The position numbers and the translations under genes were made by a program. Shown piece by piece: positions 1-9,888 of a DNA stretch of 64,000 bases (positions are counted from its first letter, which is position 1; every line of letters starts with the position of its first letter). This stretch comes from Pelagibacteraceae bacterium AG-390-C22 (GTDB taxonomy: Bacteria; Pseudomonadota; Alphaproteobacteria; Pelagibacterales; Pelagibacteraceae): positions 44,200 to 108,199 of the forward strand of contig QCGX01000003.1 of NCBI GenBank assembly GCA_003278125.1, in the 5' to 3' direction. Below the pieces are notes generated by a model. That model was given only the letters and a program-made list of their open reading frames with translations. It had not been told where the DNA came from and made no database searches.

Positions 1-2361
1 TTCTAGAGTTTCTCTATTGTATCTAGCTCCTTTGCAAGTATCGCAAGGAATAAACACATCTGGAAGAAAATGCATTTCATAAGTAATTACACCATCACCT
101 TCACATGTTTCACATCTGCCACCTTTTACATTAAAAGAATATCTTCCTACTTTATAGCCTCTAGCTTTTGATTCTGGCAAAGCCGCAAACCATTCTCTGA
201 TTGGCCCAAAGGCTCCAGTGTAGGTAGCAGGATTTGATCTTGGCGTTCTTCCGATAGGGGATTGATCTATATCAATTATTTTATCAATTAATTCAGTTCC
301 TTTAAAACCTGTAAAAGCTTTAGGAACTTTTCTACTTTTATTTTTATTTAGTATTAAATTGAACGCGTTATATAATGTTTGCAGTATTAAGGTTGATTTT
401 CCACTTCCTGAAACTCCTGTAACACAAGTAAAAGTTCCAACAGGTATTTTTAAATTAACCTTTTTTAAATTATTTCCTGTCGCTCCACTTATTTCTATAA
501 ATCTTCCATTTTTCGCTGTTCTTCGTTTTCTTGGAATTGAAATAAATTTTTTACCTGAAAGATAATCTCCAGTAATACTTTTTTTATTTTCAATAATTTC
601 ATTAACTTTTCCTTCAGCAACAATTTGACCTCCATTTAACCCAGCCTCGGGACCTATATCTATAATATGATCTGAACTTTCCATGGTTTCTATATCATGC
701 TCAACAACAATAACGGTGTTCCCTAAATCTCTTAATTTTTTTAAAGCTGCAATTAATTTTTTGTTGTCTCTTTGATGTAGTCCTATCGAAGGTTCGTCCA
801 ATACATATAAGACACCAGTCAGTCCAGAGCCAATCTGAGAGGCTAATCTTATTCGTTGAGCTTCACCACCTGATAAGGTTCCAGACTCACGAGATAAAGT
901 TAAATAGTTTAATCCCACATTAAGTAAGAAATTTAATCTTTCATTAATTTCCTTTAAAATGTGTTGCGCAATTTTATTTTCTCTTTCAGTTAAAACATTT
1001 GTTAGATTAGCAAACCATTTCTGCGCATCATCAATTGATTTTTCAGTAATTTCACTAATATTAAGTGAATTAATTTTAATACAAAGAGCTTCATCTTTTA
1101 ATCTCATTCCTTTGCACTTTTCGCAATTAGACTCACTTTGGTATTGGGAGATCTCTTCTCTTTTCCATTCACTGTCTGTTTCTAAATAACGTCTTTCTAA
1201 ATTATTGACTACACCTTCAAATGTTTTTTTCGTACTATAAGATTCATAACCATCATCATAAGAAAATTTTATTTCTTCTTCATCTGAACCATATAAAATT
1301 ACATCTTGTATTTTTTTAGGTATTTTTCTCCACTGATCAGAAAGAGAAAATTTATAGTGTTTAGCTAAAGAAGATAATGTTTGAGCATAATACATGGATG
1401 TTGATTTTGACCATGGTTCTACTGCTCCATCTTGTAAACTTTTTTTAGGGTCAGGTATTACTAAATTGGGATCTACATTTAAATTATGCCCAATACCTTC
1501 ACATTCTTCACAAGCGCCAAAAGGTGAATTAAAAGAAAATAGTCTTGGTTCAATTTCTTCTATGGTAAAGCCACTTTCTGGACAAGAAAACTTAGAGGAA
1601 AAAGTTATGCTATCAAGTTTTCTAAATTTTTTAGGCAACGTTTCATTTTCATATTCAACAATTAAAAGTCCATTTGATAAATTCACCGCTGTTTCCACAC
1701 TATCGGCCAGTCTGTTTCCTAAATTTGAATTTAAGATAACTCTATCCACAACTACCGAGATGTCATGTTTAACTTTTTTATTAAGGTTAGGAAAATCATC
1801 AATATTAATATAGTTTCCATCAACTTTAAGCCTTGAGAATCCTCTTTTTTTGTAATTTAAGATTTCTTTTTTATATTCACCTTTTCTACCTCTGACTACA
1901 GGAGCTAATAAATATATAGTAATATCTTTAGGTAGTTTTTTAATCTTATCTACCATTTCACTTATAGACTGAGAAACAATTGGTTTACCTGTAAAAGGAG
2001 AATAAGGAACCCCAACTCTAGCAAACAAAACACGCATATAGTCATATATTTCAGTAACAGTAGCAACTGTTGATCTCGGGTTTTTTGAGGTGTTTTTTTG
2101 CTCAATTGAAATTGCAGGACTTAAACCTTCAATTAAATCTACCTTTGGTTTTTTCATCTTATCTAAAAATTGCCTAGCATAAGAAGATAGACTTTCTACG
2201 TAACGTCTTTGTCCTTCTGCATATATAGTATCGAATGCTAAAGATGATTTTCCAGATCCAGATAAACCTGTAATGACCACTAATTTCTCTTTTGGTATTT
2301 CTAGAGAAACATTTTTTAGATTGTGTTCTTTAGCGCCTTTTATAACGATTTTTTTCAACAT
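1..2361 (-). CDS. uvrA: excinuclease ABC subunit A (3' end beyond window)
   Basis: UvrA is the damage-recognition ATPase of nucleotide excision repair; it scans DNA and loads UvrB at lesions. The frame is open from the ATG at 2361 to base 1, giving 787 codons, so roughly the last 150 residues of a usual ~940-residue protein lie outside. Visible are the first Walker A ([10 protein letters not shown], residues 31-40), a zinc-finger CxxC near 1499-1520, the ABC signature LSGGEAQR at about 853-880, the Walker B-like LDEPSIGLH at about 778-805, and the second Walker A (GVSGSGKST) near 391-420. It is divergent from ssb across a 101-bp spacer, an arrangement common in alphaproteobacteria. The truncation is caused by the window edge only. 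Confidence 0.97.
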   Translation of the reverse strand, partial: MLKKIVIKGAKEHNLKNVSLEIPKEKLVVITGLSGSGKSSLAFDTIYAEGQRRYVESLSSYARQFLDKMKKPKVDLIEGLSPAISIEQKNTSKNPRSTVATVTEIYDYMRVLFARVGVPYSPFTGKPIVSQSISEMVDKIKKLPKDITIYLLAPVVRGRKGEYKKEILNYKKRGFSRLKVDGNYINIDDFPNLNKKVKHDISVVVDRVILNSNLGNRLADSVETAVNLSNGLLIVEYENETLPKKFRKLDSITFSSKFSCPESGFTIEEIEPRLFSFNSPFGACEECEGIGHNLNVDPNLVIPDPKKSLQDGAVEPWSKSTSMYYAQTLSSLAKHYKFSLSDQWRKIPKKIQDVILYGSDEEEIKFSYDDGYESYSTKKTFEGVVNNLERRYLETDSEWKREEISQYQSESNCEKCKGMRLKDEALCIKINSLNISEITEKSIDDAQKWFANLTNVLTERENKIAQHILKEINERLNFLLNVGLNYLTLSRESGTLSGGEAQRIRLASQIGSGLTGVLYVLDEPSIGLHQRDNKKLIAALKKLRDLGNTVIVVEHDIETMESSDHIIDIGPEAGLNGGQIVAEGKVNEIIENKKSITGDYLSGKKFISIPRKRRTAKNGRFIEISGATGNNLKKVNLKIPVGTFTCVTGVSGSGKSTLILQTLYNAFNLILNKNKSRKVPKAFTGFKGTELIDKIIDIDQSPIGRTPRSNPATYTGAFGPIREWFAALPESKARGYKVGRYSFNVKGGRCETCEGDGVITYEMHFLPDVFIPCDTCKGARYNRETLE

Positions 2362-2462
2362 ATTTTTTTTATAAAATAATAATGATCTTATATTTATTAA
2401 TCAATTATGATATAAGTATTAAAACTTTTAATAAATAAAATCACAAATTTAGTCAAAATATT

Positions 2463-2924
2463 ATGGCAGGTAGTTTAAATAAAGTACAATTAATAGGTCG
2501 TTTAGGCGCAGATCCTGACATTAAACAAATGGTTAACGGTAAAAATGTCGCTAGGCTAAGTATAGCTACAAGCCAGTCATGGAAAGATAAATCTAGCGGA
2601 GAGCGAAAAGAGAAAACCGAGTGGCATAGAGTTGTAATTTTTAATGAAGGATTAGTTAATGTAGTTCAACAGTATTTAAAAAAAGGTGCTAACGTATATG
2701 TAGAGGGACAGCTAAGTACTAGAAAATGGAAAGACGAGACTTCTGGGCAAGACAAATATTCTACTGAAATTGTTCTTCAAGGATACAATTCTAGCTTAAC
2801 TATGTTGGATAGTAGAAACAGTAAAAATGAAAGCTCTAATTTAGTTAAAGAAAATAAAAGTTCTTTACCAAACGAAAATCTAAATCAAGATAATTCAGAT
2901 TTAGATGATGAAATTCCGTTTTAA
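2463..2924 (+). CDS. ssb: single-stranded DNA-binding protein
   Basis: SSB coats single-stranded DNA during replication, recombination and repair and recruits partners through its acidic tail. The 153-residue protein has the OB fold in residues 1-110 (KVQLIGRLGADP near the start, then the EKTEWHRVV strand), a low-complexity Asn/Ser/Lys linker, and the hallmark C-terminal tip DDEIPF. Length is normal for the family. It starts 101 bp from the divergent uvrA start and is followed after 5 bp by gyrA, so ssb and gyrA are probably cotranscribed. Confidence 0.97.
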   Translation: MAGSLNKVQLIGRLGADPDIKQMVNGKNVARLSIATSQSWKDKSSGERKEKTEWHRVVIFNEGLVNVVQQYLKKGANVYVEGQLSTRKWKDETSGQDKYSTEIVLQGYNSSLTMLDSRNSKNESSNLVKENKSSLPNENLNQDNSDLDDEIPF

Positions 2925-2929
2925 TTTCC

Positions 2930-5500
2930 ATGGAAAAATCAAGTATAGAGAATAAATCTTTTAAACCTATTTTTGTTCAAGATGAAATGAGCTCATCTTA
3001 TTTGTCTTACGCTATGAGCGTAATAGTAAGTAGAGCTCTGCCAGATGTAAGAGACGGATTAAAACCTGTTCACAGAAGAATTATATATGCAATGTATAGA
3101 GGTGGATACGATTGGTCTAAACCATTTAGAAAATCTGCAAGAATTGTTGGAGATGTAATTGGTAAATACCATCCTCATGGCGACCAATCTGTTTATGATG
3201 CTTTAGTTCGACTGGTACAAGATTTTTCTATGAGTTTACCTTTAATATCTGGACAAGGAAATTTTGGATCAATTGATGGAGATCCTCCTGCAGCCATGCG
3301 TTATACAGAAACTAAACTTGGAAAGATTGCACAATTTTTAACTGAAGACCTAGAAAAAAATACTGTAAATTATAGAAATAATTACGATGAAACTGAAAAA
3401 GAACCTGAGGTTCTTCCTTCTCAATATCCAAATATACTTGTTAATGGAGCAGGTGGAATTGCCGTAGGGATGGCTACTAGTATACCTCCTCACAATTTAA
3501 GTGAAATCATTAACGCTACAGTGGCTTATATTGGAAATAAAGATATTACAATAAGTCAGCTAATGAAGCATGTTCCTGGACCAGATTTTCCAACAGGAGG
3601 AATAATTATAGGAAAAGATATTTTAAAACAAGGCTATAACAAAGGAAGAGGTTCTTTTAAGATTAGAGGGGAAATAGATCTCGAGGAAAAAAGAGGAGGT
3701 AGAGAATGTCTAATTATCAAATCTATACCTTACCAAGTTAATAAATCTGCGTTAATTGAAAAAATTGCTCAACTTGTAAGAGATAAAAAAATTGAAGGAA
3801 TTAGAGATATAAGGGATGAGTCAAATAGAGAAGGTATAAGAGTTGTTATCGAGCTAAGAAAATCTACTGAACCTGAAACTATTAGAAGACAGTTATACAA
3901 ATTAACTAATATAGAAAGCTCTTTTGGTTTCAATACTCTTGCTATAGTTAATAAAAAACCAAAAATATTAAACTTAAAAGAATTTATATCTGAATTTCTA
4001 CAGTTTAGAGAAGATACAGTTACTAAAAGAATAAAATTTGATTTAAAAAAAGCTGAGGAACGAGCTCATATTTTAATTGGCTTGGCTACAGCAGTGGAGA
4101 ATATAGACGAAGTAGTTAAAATAATAAAGAATTCTAAAGATACTGGAATTGCTAAAAAAAATCTTTTATCAAAGAAATGGAAAATTAAAAAAAGCTCTAA
4201 ATTAATAACTTCTATAGAAAAGAAAAAAAATATTTCTAGTTATCAATTATCCTTAGAACAAGTTAATGCTATTCTAGAATTAAGACTTCAAAAATTAACT
4301 GCCTATGGTATTGGAGAGATAGAGGCTGAAATAAATAAATTAGCAAAATTAATAATTGAATATAAAAAAATTATAAGCTCTAAAAAAGAACTTTATAAAC
4401 TAATAGTTGGGGAATTAGAGAATATCAAGGAAAAATTTGGTTCACCTAGAAAAACAAAAATCATTGATGCAGTATTAAATTATAATATTGAAGAAACTAT
4501 TCAAAAGGAGTCTGTTGTTATTAGTATAACAAATCAAGGTTATATTAAAAGAAGCCCACTGAGCTCTCTAAAAGCTCAAAAAAGAGGAGGGAAAGGAAAG
4601 ACAGGTATATCAACAAGAGAAGAGGATTTTGTAGTTCAAATATTTACAGCAAACACTCATACACCAGTTTTATTTTTTTCAACACAAGGATTAGTTTACA
4701 AAATTAAAGCACACAAGATCCCTGAAGGAACAGCTGCCTCTAAAGGAAAATCTATATTTAATATACTTCCTCTTAAAAACCATCACTCTATTAGCTCTAT
4801 TATGCCTTTACCAGAGGATGAGTCAGAGTGGAAAAATATGATGGTTATTTTTGCTACTGCAAAAGGGAATGTAAGAAAAAATACACTCGAGGATTTTGTA
4901 AATATCAATAACAGTGGAAAAATAGCAATGAAGCTAGATCAAGATGATAAAATTATAGGCGTCAAAATATGTAAAGATGAACAAGATATTTTGCTAAGCA
5001 CTCAATTTGGTAAATGCATAAGATTTAAATCTAAAAAATTAAGATTATTTAAAGGAAGATCTTCTAAAGGAATAAAAGGAATAAAATTAAACGATAAAGA
5101 TAAGGTTATATCTTTATCAGTTTTAGATAATTCGAATATTAGTGCTAAAACAATTAATAAAGATAAGAAAATAAAAAATGGAATTGATGGTTTTATCTTA
5201 TCTGTTTCAGAAAATGGGTATGGAAAAAGATCTTCTTATTTGGATTACAGGGTTACAAATAGAGGAGGAAAGGGAATAATTGGTATAATCAATTCTCCAA
5301 GGAACGGTAATATTGCAGCTTCCCTAGTTGTTAGAGATGGAGATGAAATTATTTTATCTACTGACAAAGGGAGTATTATGAGATGTGCAGTAAAAGAGAT
5401 AAGGGTTGCTGGCAGAAATACTCAAGGAGTTAGAATAAAGAAATTATCAGGTAATGAAAAAGTTGTCTCTGTAATTAAAATAGAAGATAATATTCAATAA
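2930..5500 (+). CDS. gyrA: DNA gyrase subunit A
   Basis: GyrA is the DNA breakage-reunion subunit of gyrase, which introduces negative supercoils together with GyrB. The 856-residue protein shows the N-terminal winged-helix/tower region with the catalytic tyrosine Y125 in the AAMRYTE motif, the YHPHGD segment at residues 80-85, and a C-terminal beta-pinwheel with repeated GGKGK-type turns (GyrA box-like QKRGGKG near residue 548). The residue at the position of E. coli Ser83 is Gln86 (GDQSVYD), where Ser, Thr or Ala is usual in GyrA; Asp90 matches E. coli Asp87. ParC was considered, but the length, the GyrA-box-like motif and the ssb neighbourhood favour GyrA. Confidence 0.95.
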   Translation: MEKSSIENKSFKPIFVQDEMSSSYLSYAMSVIVSRALPDVRDGLKPVHRRIIYAMYRGGYDWSKPFRKSARIVGDVIGKYHPHGDQSVYDALVRLVQDFSMSLPLISGQGNFGSIDGDPPAAMRYTETKLGKIAQFLTEDLEKNTVNYRNNYDETEKEPEVLPSQYPNILVNGAGGIAVGMATSIPPHNLSEIINATVAYIGNKDITISQLMKHVPGPDFPTGGIIIGKDILKQGYNKGRGSFKIRGEIDLEEKRGGRECLIIKSIPYQVNKSALIEKIAQLVRDKKIEGIRDIRDESNREGIRVVIELRKSTEPETIRRQLYKLTNIESSFGFNTLAIVNKKPKILNLKEFISEFLQFREDTVTKRIKFDLKKAEERAHILIGLATAVENIDEVVKIIKNSKDTGIAKKNLLSKKWKIKKSSKLITSIEKKKNISSYQLSLEQVNAILELRLQKLTAYGIGEIEAEINKLAKLIIEYKKIISSKKELYKLIVGELENIKEKFGSPRKTKIIDAVLNYNIEETIQKESVVISITNQGYIKRSPLSSLKAQKRGGKGKTGISTREEDFVVQIFTANTHTPVLFFSTQGLVYKIKAHKIPEGTAASKGKSIFNILPLKNHHSISSIMPLPEDESEWKNMMVIFATAKGNVRKNTLEDFVNINNSGKIAMKLDQDDKIIGVKICKDEQDILLSTQFGKCIRFKSKKLRLFKGRSSKGIKGIKLNDKDKVISLSVLDNSNISAKTINKDKKIKNGIDGFILSVSENGYGKRSSYLDYRVTNRGGKGIIGIINSPRNGNIAASLVVRDGDEIILSTDKGSIMRCAVKEIRVAGRNTQGVRIKKLSGNEKVVSVIKIEDNIQ

Positions 5501-5502
5501 CT

Positions 5503-5990
5503 ATGAAAACTGCAATTTATCCAGGAACATTTGATCCAATAACTTATGGCCATATTGATGTAATTAAAAAATCTTTAAAAATTTTTGATAGATTAGTTGT
5601 GGCTACAACAAATAATATAAATAAAGATTATTATTTTTCTACAGATGAAAGACTTTCTATAATAAGAAATTCCTTATTTAAAGACTTAAAACTTAATAAA
5701 AGTAAAATTAAAGTAATTCAATTTGACACTTTAACTATAGATTTATGTAAAAAATATAAAGCATCAGTCATAATAAGAGGACTTAGAGCTGTTTCAGATT
5801 TTGAGTATGAATTCCAATTAGCAGGTATGAATAAAAAATTAAATTCAAATATTGAAACAATGTTTTTAATGTCAGATATAGAAAATCAAATTATCTCCTC
5901 AAAATTTGTGAAAGAAATAGCTAAGCTAAAAGGAAATATTAATAGATTTGTTACTAAATCAACAGTAAAAATGCTTAAAAATAAATTTTA

Positions 5991-5991
<1 letters not shown>
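5503..5991 (+). CDS. coaD: phosphopantetheine adenylyltransferase
   Basis: CoaD transfers AMP from ATP to 4'-phosphopantetheine, the penultimate step of coenzyme A synthesis, in the cytosol. The 162-residue length is typical of bacterial PPAT. The nucleotidyltransferase signature is present near the N-terminus (PGTFDP at 7-12 and TYGH at 14-17), with the family motif IIRGLRAVSDFEYE in the middle and ISSKFVKEIA near the C-terminus, which forms the ATP site. It begins 2 bases after the gyrA stop, and its stop codon overlaps the next start by one base (TAATG). Confidence 0.96.
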
Positions 5992-7669
<1,678 letters not shown>

Positions 7670-7678
7670 TAATTATTT

Positions 7679-7713
7679 GAAATTCTTTAAATATATATAT
7701 AAAAGAGAATTTC
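7679..7713 (+). terminator. weak hairpin between tgt and tRNA-Lys
   Basis: Perfect 8-bp arms (gaaattct at 7679-7686, agaatttc at 7706-7713) enclose an AT-rich 19-nt loop, followed by a short T-containing stretch. It could end the tgt transcript, or the AT-rich loop could hold the tRNA-Lys promoter. The stem is poor in G+C, so this is a weak call. Confidence 0.3.
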
Positions 7714-7718
7714 TTTAA

Positions 7719-7794
7719 GGGCCCTTAGCTCAGTTGGTAGAGCACCTCCCTTTTAAGGAGGGTGTCGATGGTTCGAGTCCATCAGGGCTCACCA
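7719..7794 (+). tRNA. tRNA-Lys (anticodon TTT)
   Basis: A complete cloverleaf folds by eye: acceptor gggccct pairs with agggctc (one G-U), the D arm is gctc/gagc, the anticodon arm is cctcc/ggagg around the loop cttttaa (anticodon TTT), the T arm is gatgg/ccatc around ttcgagt, and CCA is encoded at 7792-7794. Its 3' part from 7750 (first base of the anticodon loop) to 7794 is repeated exactly at 8296-8340, which marks it as the insertion target of the small element that follows. Confidence 0.98.
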
Positions 7795-7888
7795 CAATGA
7801 ACATATACAACGTTTATTTAAGTGGTGTACACCTCCCTAATTTGCTAAAATCATTGTGTGCACTTTTTGTGCTGAATTACGACTATTG

Positions 7889-8263
7889 ATGAAAAAAGAT
7901 AATAGAATAGATTTAAAAGATAAGAATGGGACTATTACCTCAATTATAATGGTAGGGTTATTAGTCTTTTTTGCTTATTTAAGTTTTTGGGTTTTACACG
8001 ATAATTTATCTTTCGAGACAGGAATATGTAAAAATTGTTTTGGTCCATTAAAAATATTAAATAACCCATTACCTTTTATATTTTTTATGGTCTCTTATAT
8101 AATTACTAGTCTTGCTATATTTAAATTTATACTTAAAAGTAAATACATTGAAACTGGATCTGCTGATAAAGAAAGTAAAGAAGATTTATCATCAAAAAGT
8201 AAATTCTATATTTTTGCAGTAACTCTCATAGTTGTGCTTATTTTATTAATTTTTTTTGATTAA
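7889..8263 (+). CDS. unknown three-helix membrane protein in the tRNA-Lys micro-island
   Basis: I do not recognise this family. From the ATG at 7889 it encodes 124 residues; an upstream in-frame ATG at 7856 would add 11 residues (CTFCAELRLL) that do not resemble a signal, so the later start is preferred. Three hydrophobic segments are visible (around IIMVGLLVFFAYLSFW, FIFFMVSYIITSLAIF and FYIFAVTLIVVLILLIFF). The loop between the first two holds a CxxC pair (GICKNCFG), and a charged Ser/Lys/Glu stretch separates the second from the third. It is the only gene between the tRNA-Lys and the duplicated tRNA end, so it is the whole visible cargo of that insert. It may act in the inner membrane; no function is proposed. 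Confidence 0.7.
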   Translation: MKKDNRIDLKDKNGTITSIIMVGLLVFFAYLSFWVLHDNLSFETGICKNCFGPLKILNNPLPFIFFMVSYIITSLAIFKFILKSKYIETGSADKESKEDLSSKSKFYIFAVTLIVVLILLIFFD

Positions 8264-8295
8264 TACATAAAGCTAATAGTAACCTGTGATTGGTT

Positions 8296-8340
8296 CTTTT
8301 AAGGAGGGTGTCGATGGTTCGAGTCCATCAGGGCTCACCA
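8296..8340 (+). repeat. 45-bp duplicate of the tRNA-Lys 3' half (att-like)
   Basis: Bases 8296-8340 are identical to 7750-7794, covering tRNA-Lys from the start of the anticodon loop through the encoded CCA. There is no 5' half, so it cannot be a functional tRNA. The extent, anticodon loop to 3' end, matches one of the usual crossover locations of tyrosine recombinases in tRNA genes. It marks the distal boundary of the micro-island. Confidence 0.93.
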
Positions 8341-8349
8341 ATAACTATT

Positions 8350-9183
8350 TCATGCTTTGATTGGCGGGTATTCTATCATTACTTTGTTGATCCAACTTTT
8401 TAGGTTATCAATTCTTTTCGAGCTAGATGGGTGCGTGCTTAAAAACACTGGGGGTTCTTTACCTTTATTTTTTTCAGCCATTCTCTCCCAAAGTTTTACT
8501 GACTCTCTGATATCATACCCAGCTAAAGATGAAAAAATTAAACCCAAATAATCGGCTTCTGTTTCTTGTTTTCTTCCAAAAGGATTAAAAATTCCTATTC
8601 TAAATATGTCCATTCCAGTATTTTGACCAATCGTATTTCTAGTTCTGTTAATTGCTCCACCTAAAAATATATCTGCTACTTGTGTTCCTATATTGATAGT
8701 CATAGCTTGACTTGCTCTTTCTACAGAATGTTTTGCAACTGCGTGAGCAATTTCATGACCCATAACAATTGATAAGGCGTTAGTATTTTTTGTTATTTTT
8801 AATAAACCTGTATATACCGCAATTTTACCACCAGGCATACACCAAGCATTAGCAACTTTATCATTATCAACTAATAAATAATCCCACCCAAAGTTTCTTG
8901 TTGGATCTTCTTCATTTTTATTTTCAAAAAAAGAACTAACAGAGACCTCAATCTTTTTACCTATTTCAATTACTTCTTTTAATTGTGGGCCACTTTTAAT
9001 AAGTTTTGCTTTAGTTCTAAACTGCTCATAGGCAGCCGCAGCTTGACTATTGATTTTAGCCTCAGGAATAATCGAGAGTTGTTTTCTATCAGTAATAGGT
9101 ACTGTCGAACAAGAAGGAAGTATCAATGAACAACAACTACACCCAAATAAGCCAAGAAATTTTCTTCTATTTATGTTATACAT
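8350..9183 (-). CDS. M48 family metallopeptidase, exported lipoprotein
   Basis: This is a zinc metalloprotease of the M48 family, probably in envelope protein quality control (LoiP/YcaL/BepA-like). The 277-residue protein has a twin-arginine-like start (NRRKFLG, residues 5-11) and a lipobox LPSC with Cys25, suggesting export as a lipoprotein. The zinc motif HEIAH is at 143-147 and the third-ligand glutamate lies in QETEADYLG near residue 206. A conserved Gly-Gly motif (MPGGKIAVYTGLL) precedes the active site. It lies leftward, just beyond the duplicated tRNA-Lys end, and is divergent from the DUF502 gene. The exact substrate cannot be read from sequence. Confidence 0.92.
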   Translation of the reverse strand: MYNINRRKFLGLFGCSCCSLILPSCSTVPITDRKQLSIIPEAKINSQAAAAYEQFRTKAKLIKSGPQLKEVIEIGKKIEVSVSSFFENKNEEDPTRNFGWDYLLVDNDKVANAWCMPGGKIAVYTGLLKITKNTNALSIVMGHEIAHAVAKHSVERASQAMTINIGTQVADIFLGGAINRTRNTIGQNTGMDIFRIGIFNPFGRKQETEADYLGLIFSSLAGYDIRESVKLWERMAEKNKGKEPPVFLSTHPSSSKRIDNLKSWINKVMIEYPPIKA

Positions 9184-9273
9184 AATTTAGATTCATGATT
9201 TTAAATAATAAATTATTAATTGCAATTTTTATCTTAGTAATAAATTTTAATTTTTTTAAATTATTAATAAATA

Positions 9274-9888
9274 ATGACAAAAAACCCTATTAAAAAATCC
9301 ATTTTTTCAAGAATTAGAAATAATTTTATAGCTGGTGTCGTTGCGCTAATTCCAATTGGAATAACATTATACTTAACTTTATTTATAATTAAATTATCAG
9401 AAAAAATGATCCCAAAAGGAATCAATCCAAATAATTATCTTCCATTTGACATTCCAGGTTTAGAAATACTTATAGCTTTAATATTGATCACGCTTGTTGG
9501 TTGGATTTCTCTATCATTTTTAGGAAAAAAAGTTTTTGAATTATTTAATAATATTTTAAAAAGAATTCCAATATTAAGAACTATTTATTCTGCAATAGGT
9601 CAAATGACTGAAAGTTTTACAAAAAATCAAAAAGATCAAAGTAGCGTAGTGCTTTTAGAATATCCAAGAAAAGGAGTTTGGGCTGTAGGTTTTGCTACAA
9701 ATGAAAATAAAGGAGTGATATCAACAAAAGTCAAAGAAGATCTAGTAAATGTTTTTTTACCGACAACTCCAAATCCTACTAGTGGTTTTTTATTAATGGT
9801 GCCTAAGAAAGAGTTGATTTATTTGGATGTTACATTCGAACAAGCTTCAAAATTCATAGTTTCGGCAGGAACTTCTAATATAAATTAA
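9274..9888 (+). CDS. DUF502 family membrane protein
   Basis: A 204-residue inner-membrane protein of the DUF502 family, whose role is not firmly known. Two hydrophobic segments are visible, about residues 14-38 and 63-86, followed by the family's characteristic soluble part: the PRKGVWAVGFAT motif, then VNVFLPTTPNPTSGF. In alphaproteobacteria this gene is often next to recG, as it is here (its end overlaps the recG stop by 4 bp on the opposite strand). Start chosen at the ATG at 9274, which directly precedes a basic stretch consistent with positive-inside topology. Confidence 0.9.
   Translation: MTKNPIKKSIFSRIRNNFIAGVVALIPIGITLYLTLFIIKLSEKMIPKGINPNNYLPFDIPGLEILIALILITLVGWISLSFLGKKVFELFNNILKRIPILRTIYSAIGQMTESFTKNQKDQSSVVLLEYPRKGVWAVGFATNENKGVISTKVKEDLVNVFLPTTPNPTSGFLLMVPKKELIYLDVTFEQASKFIVSAGTSNIN

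Larger units (their letters stand above)
7795..8340. mobile_element. 546-bp micro-island inserted at tRNA-Lys
   Basis: The segment between the intact tRNA-Lys 3' end (7794) and the end of an exact 45-bp copy of the tRNA 3' half (8340) has the layout left by site-specific integration into a tRNA gene: intact gene on one side, duplicated 3' end on the other. It contains one small membrane-protein gene (7889-8263) and no recombinase. Its left 60 bp hold a 10-bp palindrome (ggtgtacacc, 7824-7833) and an 8-bp inverted repeat (cacaatga 7793-7800, tcattgtg 7851-7858) that could be recombinase or excisionase arm sites. It may be an integrase-dependent satellite or the remnant of a larger element. Confidence 0.75.

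Noticed and set aside
1394..1813. 139-codon open frame on the + strand inside uvrA
   Set aside because: It lies opposite a clearly coding UvrA frame containing zinc-finger and domain motifs; its translation has no family features.
8296..8340. A second tRNA-Lys gene
   Set aside because: Only the 3' half is present; there is no 5' acceptor strand, D arm or 5' anticodon stem.
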